Shown here: positions 6,593 to 15,252 of the stretch, one piece after another
Layout of the letters: each line of letters opens with the position of its first letter
Numbering within the stretch: the stretch's first letter is position 1
Position numbers and translations under genes: made by a program
Assembly (NCBI RefSeq): GCF_019457535.1
Contig: NZ_CP080417.1
Coordinates: 2,418,001-2,482,000 of the forward strand
Source: Shewanella halotolerans
Lineage (GTDB): Bacteria; Pseudomonadota; Gammaproteobacteria; Enterobacterales; Shewanellaceae
DNA length: 64,000 nt
Direction of reading: 5' to 3'
The notes under the pieces: generated by a model
Told to the model about the DNA's origin: nothing
The model's database searches: none
The model's input: only the letters and a program-made list of their open reading frames with translations

Positions 6593-6994
6593 CTACTGAT
6601 ATTTGCGACCTCCATGGCTTAACCATCCCGCCGGGTGACGCCCCCTTGGGTCATGGTGTGTCCAGTGGATCACCCCGCCGCGAGCATTCCACTCATATTC
6701 ACCGAAGAAACCCACACTGTCACCGACCTTGAGATCGGCAATGCGCGGCGCCAGATCGATATTGTGGGCCACCAGCAGCGTCTGACCACTGGCCAGGCGC
6801 AAAATAAAACGCTGATGACGACTGCCCTTGGTATCATCACTGAGCAGGCGAATCACCTCGCCTTCCCCCTGGATCTGAACGCCACTCTGCCTTTGCTCAA
6901 ACGCCTGGCCCAGCAAGCCGTCATCGGCCAGGAGTGGCAAACTAACGGCGAACGACAAGATGATGAGTAACAGCCCACGGTAGAACCTATTCAT
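6593..6994 (-). CDS. DUF3465 family exported protein
   Basis: This 133-residue protein has a signal peptide (MNRFYRGLLLIILSFAVSLPLLA, cut before DDG). The mature part matches the DUF3465 pattern: an OB-fold-like beta domain with GEGEVIRLLSDDTKGSRHQRFIL, VAHNIDLAPRI, VGFFGEYEWN and the ending HWTHHDPRGRHPAGWL. Function is unknown; the fold suggests small-ligand or nucleic-acid-like binding in the periplasm. It converges with the HD-GYP gene, one base apart at their stops. Confidence 0.8.
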   Translation of the reverse strand: MNRFYRGLLLIILSFAVSLPLLADDGLLGQAFEQRQSGVQIQGEGEVIRLLSDDTKGSRHQRFILRLASGQTLLVAHNIDLAPRIADLKVGDSVGFFGEYEWNARGGVIHWTHHDPRGRHPAGWLSHGGRKYQ

Positions 6995-7139
6995 AGCCTG
7001 ATTTCCTTAACTTACATGGTTGAATGCTTGTTCGGCAAAAGCCTCAAGGGACATTTCAGGTTACTTGGACTGACCACTCGGACCAAGTGCTTTAGCCCGA
7101 GAGCTTTAGATCAACTGCTCTAGCCCGAGCATTAGAGCA

Positions 7140-7225
7140 AGGGCTTTCGAGACTGAGCATTTAAGACCGTGCATTTGAGACAGTCATTTGAGACAGTCAA
7201 TTGAGACAGAGTCTTTGTGACAGAG
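7140..7225 (+). repeat. Degenerate short tandem repeats
   Basis: Between two minus-strand genes, a unit close to TTTGAGACAGTCA recurs about three times with drift (GACAGTCATTTGAGACAG, then GTCAATTGAGACAG), preceded by looser copies. Nothing else is seen in this gap (6995-7253). Confidence 0.45.
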
Positions 7226-7253
7226 AGCTTTAGACTAAACAATTGAAATAAGC

Positions 7254-7694
7254 TTATTGCTGTTCGCTCTCTATGAGGTGACGAGGCATCACCTTTGAGG
7301 TCAACAAGGCCTTTACGGGCAGATGCTCAGGGTTATCGTCACTGGCAAGATAACGGACCTTAGGCATCTTATTTAGTCTTGCTTGGGTCATCCAACCTTC
7401 GGGGCTGGAACTTACCAGAGTCTTACTAACCTCATTGCCCTCACTATCTATGACCACATGATAACTAAACTGGCCCATCCCTTTGGGAATCCACTTAGGG
7501 CGGGACTTCAGCATCACAGTTTTTTTCGACTTGGGCTGCCAATAATCACTTAGGTTGTCCCCGCTCACCTCAAGCAGATTGGCTGCCAATAAGGAGTTAT
7601 TGACCGAATCCGAGTTACCGGGAGTGTTTTGGGTGGAACTGCAAGCAGTTGATGCGAGTGTCAGCAGGACACCAGCAAACAATTTTTTAGACAT
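7254..7694 (-). CDS. Putative lipoprotein, TonB-C-like domain
   Basis: This 146-residue protein has a lipoprotein signal ending LASTAC, so Cys18 is the expected lipid anchor. A Ser/Asn-rich linker follows. The C-terminal half (GQFSYHVVIDSEGNEVSKT, then a helix and PVKALLTSKVMP) resembles the beta-alpha-beta layout of energy-transducer TonB C-terminal domains, where a VDSEG-type turn is common. This assignment is weak. A well-placed AAGGAAGAT precedes the ATG. It is transcribed in the same direction as the GNAT gene 50 bp upstream. Confidence 0.65.
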   Translation of the reverse strand: MSKKLFAGVLLTLASTACSSTQNTPGNSDSVNNSLLAANLLEVSGDNLSDYWQPKSKKTVMLKSRPKWIPKGMGQFSYHVVIDSEGNEVSKTLVSSSPEGWMTQARLNKMPKVRYLASDDNPEHLPVKALLTSKVMPRHLIESEQQ

Positions 7695-7744
7695 TTATCT
7701 TCCTTGAACAATGAATTAATTAAAGATTCGTCTCAACGAAACGC

Positions 7745-8275
7745 TTAGCGAGTCACACTATCACAATAGCGCTTGAACAGAAAATAGCGGGCGGGACTGG
7801 CATCAAACGCAGGGATCTCCCCCGCAATGCTAAAGCCAAGTTTTTGGTAAAAATCCGGCGCCTGAAAATCTAAGGTATCCACCTGAGCCTGCTGGCAACC
7901 GCGGCTAATTGCCACGCGCTCCGCCTCTAGCATCAAGTCGCGTCCAAGCCCCGCGCCGCGGGCCGATTCATCCACCCAGACCACATGGATGAGGAAGTTT
8001 TTATAGATGATGCGACCATAGACGCCGCCAATCAGCTTACCGGTTTTGTCGTGGGCCAATACAGTCAGGGGCGCAGACGCCTCCTTGCCCATCTTGTCGA
8101 AGTTGTACTGGCGCACACCATCGACCAAGGCATCGACCAGTTCACTGTTTTCACCCTCAAGTTGGCTGACTGTGATACCTAGCGTAGATACCAACTCCTG
8201 TTTATCTGTCTCTGGTTTTTCTGTCTGTGGTTTAACTACATCATCTAGTTTCTCTATCTCTGGTTTCTCAATCAC
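7745..8275 (-). CDS. GNAT-family N-acetyltransferase
   Basis: The predicted 176-residue protein has a GNAT acetyltransferase domain: LVDALVDGVRQYNF, GKLIGGVYGRI, VVWVDESARGAGLGRDLM (the acetyl-CoA pyrophosphate loop, R-G-x-G-L-G), and a C-terminal FYQKLGFSIAGEIP. The substrate is unknown. The first 30 residues are a charged tract rich in EKPE/DK repeats, unusual for the family. I set the start at the GTG of 8273-8275 because AAAGGAGA lies directly before it; the upstream ATGs overlap that ribosome-binding site. Confidence 0.8.
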   Translation of the reverse strand: MIEKPEIEKLDDVVKPQTEKPETDKQELVSTLGITVSQLEGENSELVDALVDGVRQYNFDKMGKEASAPLTVLAHDKTGKLIGGVYGRIIYKNFLIHVVWVDESARGAGLGRDLMLEAERVAISRGCQQAQVDTLDFQAPDFYQKLGFSIAGEIPAFDASPARYFLFKRYCDSVTR

Positions 8276-8334
8276 GGGATCTCCTTTCATCTGCATCTGC
8301 TCTATTCGTTATTATTTTTAATTTGTTGCTGCAA

Positions 8335-9420
8335 TTACTCTAGTTGCATGACTTGCTGCATTAGCGCCAGGGTCATCTCGCCTGCGGAGATCTTTTTGCA
8401 GCTGCCGACATTTTGCCCGCACCAGAGGGGCGAGAAATCACTCATGCCGCGGGCCTCACTCGCCTTGCGTAGCTGCGCCATAAGGTTAGTCGCATAGGGA
8501 AAGGCCGGGGCCGAGTCGTTTATTGCCCCAAGCTCTGACATGGCGCGGTTAACCAGGCCCCTTGCCGGTCTACCCGAGAAGAGATTAGTGAGCGCAGTAT
8601 AGCCTTCAGCCCTAGTCGTACTCCCTTGAATAGTAGCCGCATGCTCGATGGCCGCTCTATGCAGGCTTGAGGTATTGGCTTCATCACACAAGAGATAGGC
8701 GCTGCCTACCTGCACGGCGCAGGCCCCCATTGCCAAGGCGGCTTGTACTGCGTGCCCATCGCCTATACCACCGGCGGCGATCAGCGGCGCATCGACTCGC
8801 GAGGCGATCTCAGTCAGCAGGGGTTCCAATTCCACCTGAGTGCTCACATCGTCACTGAGAAACATGCCGCGATGACCACCCGCCTCGACGCCCTGAACGA
8901 TAATGCCATCCACGCCTCGCGCCGCCAGATACTCGGCCTCGGCTACTGTGGTGGCACTTGAGATCACCTTGCTTCCCCAGGATCTTACCCTCTCGAGCAG
9001 TTCCTCTTGTGGCAGGCCGAAATGAAAGCTAGTCACCTCGGGCTTAAAGGCTTCTATCGCATCTGCGATCTCATGATTAAAAGGCATACGACTCGCGCCG
9101 CCTTGGCCGAGATCGGCCGCTATCTTAAGTTCATCAAAATATGGCGCTAATAGCTCATGCCAGCGCGCTTGGGGTCGATTGTCGAACGGCGGCATCTCAT
9201 GGCAGAAGAAATTAAGGTTTAGTGGCGCGCTGGTTGCCGCCCGAAAACGTTTAACCTCATCGATTACCTGCGCCGGACTCAACATGCCGCAGGGGATTGA
9301 CCCAAGCCCACCGGCGTTGGCCACGGCGATGGCGAGTTTACTGTCTTGCACCCCGGCCATCGGCGCCTGAATAATTGGTAGCTCTGTACCCAGTAACGCC
9401 TTAACGTTTTTGCTATTCAT
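8335..9420 (-). CDS. Nitronate monooxygenase (2-nitropropane dioxygenase family)
   Basis: This 361-residue protein is an FMN-dependent TIM-barrel enzyme that oxidises alkyl nitronates such as propionate-3-nitronate. Visible family features are LGTELPIIQAPMAGV at the N-terminus, AGGLGSIPCGMLSP, LNFFCHEMP, VDGIIVQGVEAGGHRG (flavin and catalytic-His region), IAAGGIGDG and GACAVQVGSAYLLC. Length and motif spacing are normal for class I nitronate monooxygenases. It is a single gene that stands 38 bases before the stop-to-start gap of the GNAT gene, so the two may be co-transcribed. Confidence 0.88.
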   Translation of the reverse strand: MNSKNVKALLGTELPIIQAPMAGVQDSKLAIAVANAGGLGSIPCGMLSPAQVIDEVKRFRAATSAPLNLNFFCHEMPPFDNRPQARWHELLAPYFDELKIAADLGQGGASRMPFNHEIADAIEAFKPEVTSFHFGLPQEELLERVRSWGSKVISSATTVAEAEYLAARGVDGIIVQGVEAGGHRGMFLSDDVSTQVELEPLLTEIASRVDAPLIAAGGIGDGHAVQAALAMGACAVQVGSAYLLCDEANTSSLHRAAIEHAATIQGSTTRAEGYTALTNLFSGRPARGLVNRAMSELGAINDSAPAFPYATNLMAQLRKASEARGMSDFSPLWCGQNVGSCKKISAGEMTLALMQQVMQLE

Positions 9421-9483
9421 GCCCCATCCTTAGTGAATCGACTCGAGCTTCATGTTCTGAGTGATCTCGGTGCTTTGCTTACT

Positions 9484-9526
9484 GCTATCAACTAATAACT
9501 AATACCTAGTAACTAATAACTGGCTC
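9484..9526 (+). repeat. Short AACTAATA direct repeats
   Basis: The gap before the nitronate monooxygenase start contains four imperfect copies of ACTAATAACTA/ACTAATACCTA in tandem. It is AT-rich and may be part of the promoter region; no further structure is seen. Confidence 0.5.
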
Positions 9527-9534
9527 CTGAGAAA

Positions 9535-9939
9535 CTACCTGCCGGGCTCGTGACCCTCATACCAAGGTAACTTGGCATCCATCTCCTCCCAATTAGCCTT
9601 GGAGGTGACGAAGTTATGAGATATGGGGCGTTCGCTGATTGGCGAGTCCAATATGCCTAGTCTGAGGCGAATACGCTTACTATCCTGATCGTTGGCGCTG
9701 TAGATGGGTGACGCGCAGCGACGGCAAAAATAGCGTCGCTTTCCAGGAGCAAACTCAAAACTTGTGAGGAAATCGGCCTTATCCGATAGATTGAAGTCCA
9801 CCAATTCGACGAAACCATTGGTGGCAAATGCCGTTCCGCTAGATTTACGACACAGGGAACAGTGGCAATGAATGATATTACTTATGGGTCCGCTGATGGC
9901 GACTTTAATGCCACCGCATAGACAACTTCCTTGATACAT
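9535..9939 (-). CDS. GFA/CENP-V family zinc protein
   Basis: This 134-residue protein has the Mss4-like zinc fold of the GFA (glutathione-dependent formaldehyde-activating) family. Zinc ligands are visible as GSCLCGGIK, HCHCSLCRKSSG and YFCRRCASPIYS. Most members have no proven activity beyond glutathione or thiol binding, so I give the family only. The start is the ATG at 9937-9939 with AGGAAA seven bases upstream; the longer frame adds 15 residues that do not match the family. Confidence 0.85.
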   Translation of the reverse strand: MYQGSCLCGGIKVAISGPISNIIHCHCSLCRKSSGTAFATNGFVELVDFNLSDKADFLTSFEFAPGKRRYFCRRCASPIYSANDQDSKRIRLRLGILDSPISERPISHNFVTSKANWEEMDAKLPWYEGHEPGR

Positions 9940-10466
9940 GGCTTTCCTGATCCGGCTGTAAGTGACAACGAAAAATAACTGCAATAAAAGACGATGAAAA
10001 AGCTGCTGCGATAAATCGACTGCACAATTGTAATCGGGCCCTATGCTGCCACAACTTGCGAAGTCAGATCAGCATAAATCTCTGCGCTAACCCCCTAAAT
10101 TCCGTAACTAAATGTGGCAAAGCGCTGAATTTATCTTTTGCTATTGTTTTTGCAAGTACTGACTGCCCAACCTTTTCACACACTTATGCCCTGCAAACCG
10201 AGCACTGAATAATAAGTGACTGAGGCCGCCCTCATTCAGGGATCATCCCCGCTGTCACTTGCTGGCTTATCGCGGAGATTGCCGCGAACTAACAGCCGGG
10301 CAGGTGAATACGTATGCAGCGCATTGCTCCCCTCGCGCCTTCCCTTCTAACATGGCTAACAATCATGGCTATCACTAATGACTATCAGTAATGACAAGCA
10401 ATCTTGCCTACAGCCATGACGAGCAATAACCCTAACCCTAAAAACGACAATAAAAAGGTACACGGA
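9940..10466. other. Divergent control region before GH97
   Basis: The 527 bp between the GFA gene and the GH97 start carry no gene. They include the 12-mer TGAATACGTATG at 10305-10316, which recurs only upstream of the MFS transporter, and a short repeat-rich stretch at 10360-10400 (GACTATCAGTAATGAC-like). The promoter boxes are not clear. Confidence 0.5.
10305..10316 (+). promoter_or_regulatory. Candidate LacI-family operator (GH97)
   Basis: TGAATACGTATG with palindromic core ATACGTAT lies 150 bp upstream of the GH97 start. The identical 12-mer occurs at 15042-15053 ahead of the transporter. Both targets belong to the maltodextrin locus that includes a LacI-family regulator, so this is a reasonable operator candidate. 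Confidence 0.45.
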
Positions 10467-12608
10467 ATGTCTTGCACCTCGACTCACTTAACAAGCCGCC
10501 AAGCGAGCCCCCAATCCAGGTCCCAGCCCAGATCCCAGTCCAGATCGCCGTTTCGTCCCACGACCACCCTATCGGCACTCACCCTCGCCATAGCAGCAAC
10601 CGGCATCATGCTACCAAGCACTGGCCTGGCCAAGACAATCTCTCTGACCTCGCCTGACAAGCAGATAGTGGTCAGCCTGAGCGATGATGATCAAACGCCG
10701 CGCTACAGCGTCAGCTTCCATGGCAAGAAGGTGATCGAACCCTCCAAGCTTGGAATGGTATTTGAGTCTCTTGGGGAGTTTGGCACTGACTTTAGCATTC
10801 AAGAGGTCAAGCGCAGCCAGGCCGATGAGCGCTGGCAACAGCCTTGGGGCGAACGTGAATGGGTTGTCGATAAACACAATGGCCTGACAGCCACCCTGAG
10901 TAACGGTCAATACCGCTTTGACGTCGAGTTTAAGGTGTTCGATGATGGCATCGGCTTTCGCTACCAAGTGCCTAAGCAAGGCGATTTAGATAAGCTCAAC
11001 ATCACTTCGGAGCTCACCGAATTTACCCTGCCACAACCGGAGAAAGTCACCACCTGGTGGATCCCGGCACGTGGCTGGAACCGCTACGAGTATCTATATC
11101 AGAAGACACCGCTCAAACAGGTCGATAGGGTTCATACCCCCTTCACCTTCACACTGGGCGATGGGGTGCACATGAGCATCCACGAGGCGGCGCTGGTGGA
11201 CTACGCTGCCATGACGCTGGATCAGCGCAGAGACAGCACCCTGCGCGCCGATCTCACCCCTTGGTCAGATGGCATGCGCGTCAAGACCCTGGCGGGCTTT
11301 AGCACACCCTGGCGCACCATACAGATCGCCGACAAAGCTACCGGCCTGCTGAACTCAGATCTTATCCTCAATCTCAACGAACCAAATAAGCTTGGGGATG
11401 TGGATTGGGTCGAACCCGGTAAATATGTGGGGATCTGGTGGGGCATGCACCTCAACGAGAACACCTGGGGCTCTGGCGACAAACACGGCGCCACAACCTC
11501 CGAGACCAAACGCTACATGGATTTTGCCGCCGAGAACGGCTTCGCCGGCGTATTGGTAGAAGGCTGGAACATAGGTTGGGATGGTAGCTGGTTCCACAAC
11601 GGCGACGTATTCAGCTTCACCCAGGCCTACCCAGACTTCGATCTCCCCGAGATCTCTGCCTATGGTGCCAGCAAGGGCGTTCACCTAATAGGTCATCACG
11701 AGACCTCTGGCTCGGTCACCAACTATCGCAAGCAGATGAGCGATGCCTATGATCTCTATCAGAAATATGGCGTCACTCAGGTGAAGACCGGCTATGTGGC
11801 CGATGGCGGTGATATCAAGCGGGTCGACGAGCAAGGCATAGTGCGCCACGAATGGCATGATGGCCAGTTTATGGTCAACGAATACCTGCATAGCGTCACC
11901 GAGGCGGCCAAGCGCCACATCAGCATCAATACCCATGAGCCGATTAAAGATACCGGCCTGCGCCGCACCTATCCTAACTGGATCGCCCGCGAAGGCGCCC
12001 GTGGTCAGGAGTTTAACGCCTGGGGCACGCCACCTAACAACCCGTCGCACACCACCACCCTGGCCTACACCCGCATGTTGGCAGGCCCCATGGACTTCAC
12101 CCCGGGGATCTTCGACCTGGCCCCCAAAGGCCTGGATGCAGTTAACCGGGTGCAGACCACGCTGACCAAGCAGTTGGCCCTCTATGTAGTGCTCTACAGC
12201 CCGATCCAGATGGCCGCCGATCTGCCCCGCAACTACAAGCAGCATCCCGATGCCTTTAAGTTTATTCAGGATGTGCCCACCGACTGGGCCCAGAGTATCG
12301 CCCTGGCCGGTGAGGTAGGTGAATATGTGGCCTTTGCCCGCCAGGAGCGTGGCGGCAAGAGTCAAGGCAAGGATTGGTACTTGGGCGCGATCACCGACGA
12401 TGATGCCCGTGAGATCGACATCAAGCTCAATTTCCTCGACCCGGCACTCAGTTATGAGGCGCAGATCTACCGAGACGGTGACAAGGCCGATTGGCGCACC
12501 AATCCCTATGACTATGTGATTGAGACCAAAAAGGTGAATAGCAAGCAGCAGTTGATGTTAAAACTTGCCAGCAGTGGCGGCGTCGCCATTCGCTTCAAGG
12601 CGCTCTAG
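10467..12608 (+). CDS. susB: Glycoside hydrolase family 97 alpha-glucosidase
   Basis: The predicted 713-residue precursor has a long basic, Arg/Ser/Gln-rich n-region and a hydrophobic signal core ending PSTGLA, so it is exported. The mature chain follows the GH97 layout: N-terminal beta-sandwich (TSPDKQIVVSLSDD, DDGIGFRYQVP), then a TIM barrel with WWIPARGWNRYEYLY, YVGIWWGMHL, GVLVEGWNIGWDG, HLIGHHETSG and INTHEPIKDTG, and a C-terminal beta domain. The glutamates in HHE and HEPIKDTG agree with inverting, SusB-like enzymes that release glucose from malto-oligosaccharides. I chose the ATG at 10467, which has AAAAAGG upstream, over an earlier TTG. Co-location with a GH15 enzyme and an MFS transporter supports maltodextrin use. 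Confidence 0.88.
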   Translation: MSCTSTHLTSRQASPQSRSQPRSQSRSPFRPTTTLSALTLAIAATGIMLPSTGLAKTISLTSPDKQIVVSLSDDDQTPRYSVSFHGKKVIEPSKLGMVFESLGEFGTDFSIQEVKRSQADERWQQPWGEREWVVDKHNGLTATLSNGQYRFDVEFKVFDDGIGFRYQVPKQGDLDKLNITSELTEFTLPQPEKVTTWWIPARGWNRYEYLYQKTPLKQVDRVHTPFTFTLGDGVHMSIHEAALVDYAAMTLDQRRDSTLRADLTPWSDGMRVKTLAGFSTPWRTIQIADKATGLLNSDLILNLNEPNKLGDVDWVEPGKYVGIWWGMHLNENTWGSGDKHGATTSETKRYMDFAAENGFAGVLVEGWNIGWDGSWFHNGDVFSFTQAYPDFDLPEISAYGASKGVHLIGHHETSGSVTNYRKQMSDAYDLYQKYGVTQVKTGYVADGGDIKRVDEQGIVRHEWHDGQFMVNEYLHSVTEAAKRHISINTHEPIKDTGLRRTYPNWIAREGARGQEFNAWGTPPNNPSHTTTLAYTRMLAGPMDFTPGIFDLAPKGLDAVNRVQTTLTKQLALYVVLYSPIQMAADLPRNYKQHPDAFKFIQDVPTDWAQSIALAGEVGEYVAFARQERGGKSQGKDWYLGAITDDDAREIDIKLNFLDPALSYEAQIYRDGDKADWRTNPYDYVIETKKVNSKQQLMLKLASSGGVAIRFKAL

Positions 12609-12994
12609 GGCTCAGGTGTAGCACTAGCGATCTAGCGCTTAAACCACTTTAGAGGGTGCAAGTCTGTTTAGGCAGGCTTGCATCCTCTTCTTATTCTGGC
12701 AATGCCCTTCGCCCTCTCCTGCGTTGTCTGCCAAATCGGGCCAAGGCCTATCATCTGCAACATTTGTTTACCTTTTTCCGGCGATTCCCCCCACATTTCT
12801 ACGACTAAAGCCGCGATCCCTCATCCAAGCGCTAGCGTTATTCTGCTAAGGTGGTTTGTGCACTCCTAGCCCACTCAGAGCGAGCCAACGTTGGTCGCTT
12901 TCAAGCTAGCCTAGCTGAGCGCATAACCAGTTCAACGCAGAACAAGTTAAGTCCATAGAAAGCATCGAAAAATAACAAGAATGAAGAGCAGAAC
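12609..12994. other. Intergenic region between GH97 and M28 genes
   Basis: A terminator-like hairpin lies at 12651-12688. The rest presumably holds the promoter of the peptidase gene. An open frame of 63 codons at 12678 has no ribosome-binding site or recognisable product. Confidence 0.5.
12651..12688 (+). terminator. Probable terminator after GH97
   Basis: GAGGGTGCAAG and CTTGCATCCTC can pair as an imperfect stem, followed by TTCTTATT. The T-tract is weak, so termination may be partial. Confidence 0.5.
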
Positions 12995-14524
12995 ATGACA
13001 ATCAAGGCATCTATCGGGAAGACCCTAGTATTCACGGCTGTCTGTGCTGGCACCGCCCAGGCAGCCCCTCCGGCCACACCACTGCATCATGCAGGAAGCA
13101 GCCATACACTATTACGCCAAAGCGCTGTTAACCAGAGCGCACGAAACCAAAACGCACTTAACCAGAGCGCACTGGGCCAGAGTCCTTACACGGCACCCTC
13201 CCAGGAAGATCTGCGCCTGTATGAGATTGCCGGTGCGCCGCAACCTGCACGCATACAGCAAGATATACAAACCTTAGTGAATTTTGGCACCCGCCATACC
13301 CTATCAAGCCAAACGGATAAAGAGCGCGGCATAGGCGCGGCCAGAAACTGGATCAAGGCCGAGTTTGAACGCATCTCCGCCGCCTGCGATCACTGCCTTG
13401 AGGTGATAGAGGTTGGCGACACAGTATCAGGCAAGCGCATTCCCGAGCCGACACGTGTGGTGAATATCATCGCCATTCAACGTGGCACCTTAGATCCCAA
13501 CCGCGTGGTGATGATGAGCGGCGATATCGACTCTCGGGTCAGCGACGTGATGGACGCAACCTCCTTTTCACCCGGCGCCAACGATAACGCCTCGGGGGTC
13601 GCCGGTGCCCTGGAGGCCGCTCGCGTCCTCAGCCAGTATCAGTTTGGTGGCACCATAGTCTACGCGGCGCTATCGGGCGAAGAGCAAGGCCTGTATGGCG
13701 GCGCTGGCCTGGCCGACTTTGCCAAGAAGCAGGGCTGGCAGGTCGAGGCCGTGCTCAACAACGACATGATAGGTAACATCGAGGGGATCAACGGTGTGGT
13801 GAGCAACCATACAGTACGGGTGTTCTCAGAGGGCGTGCGTATCGCAGAAACCCAAGCAGAAGCCAAGGAGCGTTACTTCAGCGGCGGCGAGAACGACTCC
13901 GCCTCGCGTAACCTTGCCCGTCATATCAAGGAGCTGGCCGATCAGTACATGACTAACCTGGATGTGCAGCTCATCTATCGACTCGATCGCTTCGGTCGCG
14001 GCGGCCATCACCTGCCCTTTAACAAGGCGGGCTTCCCAGCGGTGCGCGTGATGGAAACCAACGAGAACTACAACCGCCAGCATCAGGACATACGCACGGA
14101 GAACGGCATCGCCTATGGCGACGTGATTGAGGGAGTAGATGAAGCCTTCGCCGCCAAGCTCACCGCCCTCAACGCTATCAGCCTGGCGTCTATGGCCTGG
14201 GCACCCGCGCCGCCAACACAGGTAAGCATCTCGGGACAGGTATCGGCCGATACCCAGCTTAGCTGGCAGGCGGATGCCACCGCCGAAGTCGCCGGTTATC
14301 GTATCTATTGGCGCAAGACGACAGAGGCAGAATGGAGCCATAGCCGTTATGTGGGCAAGGTAAACAGTTTCACCCTGAGCAACATGGTGATCGACAACTA
14401 CCTGTACGGCGTTGCCGCCGTGGGCTTTAACGGTAACACCAGCCCAGTGGTGTTCCCCGGCGCGGCAGGTGCCTTCTTCCGCCCGGCAAGCGATGCAGAG
14501 TCAAATGCGGCAAAATCGAACTAA
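12995..14524 (+). CDS. Secreted M28-family peptidase with C-terminal Fn3-like domain
   Basis: This 509-residue protein has a signal peptide (cut after AQA near residue 23), a low-complexity stretch of NQSA-like repeats (residues 40-62), an M28 zinc-aminopeptidase domain and a C-terminal fibronectin-III-like domain (VSISGQVSADTQLSW to YLYGVAAVGFNG). Metal-site motifs GANDNASG, SGEEQGLYG, NNDMIGN and GGHHLPF are present. The first ligand, His in most M28 enzymes (HYDS), is Asp here (SGDIDSR, about residue 177), a variant I believe is shared by a known subgroup. It probably trims peptides outside the cytoplasm. It sits between carbohydrate genes, but no sequence feature ties it to sugar use. Confidence 0.85.
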   Translation: MTIKASIGKTLVFTAVCAGTAQAAPPATPLHHAGSSHTLLRQSAVNQSARNQNALNQSALGQSPYTAPSQEDLRLYEIAGAPQPARIQQDIQTLVNFGTRHTLSSQTDKERGIGAARNWIKAEFERISAACDHCLEVIEVGDTVSGKRIPEPTRVVNIIAIQRGTLDPNRVVMMSGDIDSRVSDVMDATSFSPGANDNASGVAGALEAARVLSQYQFGGTIVYAALSGEEQGLYGGAGLADFAKKQGWQVEAVLNNDMIGNIEGINGVVSNHTVRVFSEGVRIAETQAEAKERYFSGGENDSASRNLARHIKELADQYMTNLDVQLIYRLDRFGRGGHHLPFNKAGFPAVRVMETNENYNRQHQDIRTENGIAYGDVIEGVDEAFAAKLTALNAISLASMAWAPAPPTQVSISGQVSADTQLSWQADATAEVAGYRIYWRKTTEAEWSHSRYVGKVNSFTLSNMVIDNYLYGVAAVGFNGNTSPVVFPGAAGAFFRPASDAESNAAKSN

Positions 14525-14990
14525 TGAATTTGTAAAATGCATTCGTAAACTGAATGCGTGAAATGGATTCGCCAAAGGCTGAAAATAATGCATCTAAAAT
14601 TTTGAGCCTATTTTAAACTAAGCTAAAAATAGGTCGCGAACGCGGCCTGTTTTTATCCAATAAAAATTGACAGACCAAAGCTTAAACCAATTAATATTCT
14701 GGGATTTAAAGGGGCTCGCCAGTTCAGTCAATTGGACAAAAACTGCACTTACACCTAAAAGCAAAAATTTTCAACGCAAATTTGATTTTTACTTTATTGA
14801 GCACCAAGAATAGGTTAGAACGCCTAATCTTGCTAGCTTTTCTCAAGGCCGTTTTCTCCTGCTTTTTGCGTCATTATCGATACGAGTTAGCCCTTGTTGT
14901 CCATTGTTACAAACCCCAACCTATGTATAGCGGTTGGCTTGCCACAGACTGTTTAACCAGCTGTTTTTAAATGGGTATTCTTAGTCAGAC
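14525..14990. other. Intergenic region after the M28 gene
   Basis: A terminator lies at 14625-14655. The remaining 330 bp are AT-rich with no convincing gene; a 62-codon frame at 14782 lacks a ribosome-binding site and resembles no family. Confidence 0.5.
14625..14655 (+). terminator. Intrinsic terminator after the M28 gene
   Basis: AAAAATAGGTCGCG and CGCGGCCTGTTTTT form a 14-bp stem in RNA (two G-U pairs) with a two-base gap between the arms, so the top pairs must open to form a loop; it ends in a T run. Confidence 0.75.
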
Positions 14991-15041
14991 CCAGGCATCA
15001 CCAGGTTAACAACAGGCTACGTAAAGGTTAATGCCTGATGA

Positions 15042-15053
15042 TGAATACGTATG
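15042..15053 (+). promoter_or_regulatory. Candidate LacI-family operator (transporter)
   Basis: This is the second exact copy of TGAATACGTATG. It stands upstream of the structured leader, where a promoter for the transporter would be expected. Confidence 0.45.
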
Positions 15054-15252
15054 TAATCAGTTGTCGGTCGTTTCGGCTCAGGGTTAACATGCCTTGGTGT
15101 TTAATTTCATGTGTAACTTCCTATGAAATTGGCCAGGTCGACGCTCACCTCATCAGGCACTGAAGGCATGAGAGGTGGGCGCTAGAGTCTCTATCTACTC
15201 ATCAAGGCTTAAACCCAGTGAATAAGCCTAGAGAAGTAGAACCCTAGCTTTT

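Noticed and set aside
11685..12365. 226-codon antisense frame inside the GH97 gene
   Set aside because: It lies wholly opposite a well-supported GH97 gene, and its translation is a shadow with no motif; high GC coding bias explains the open frame.
12678..12869. 63-codon frame after the GH97 gene
   Set aside because: It begins inside a terminator-like hairpin and has no ribosome-binding site.
14782..14970. 62-codon frame in the gap before the transporter leader
   Set aside because: It starts with TTG without a ribosome-binding site, in AT-rich sequence, with no family likeness.
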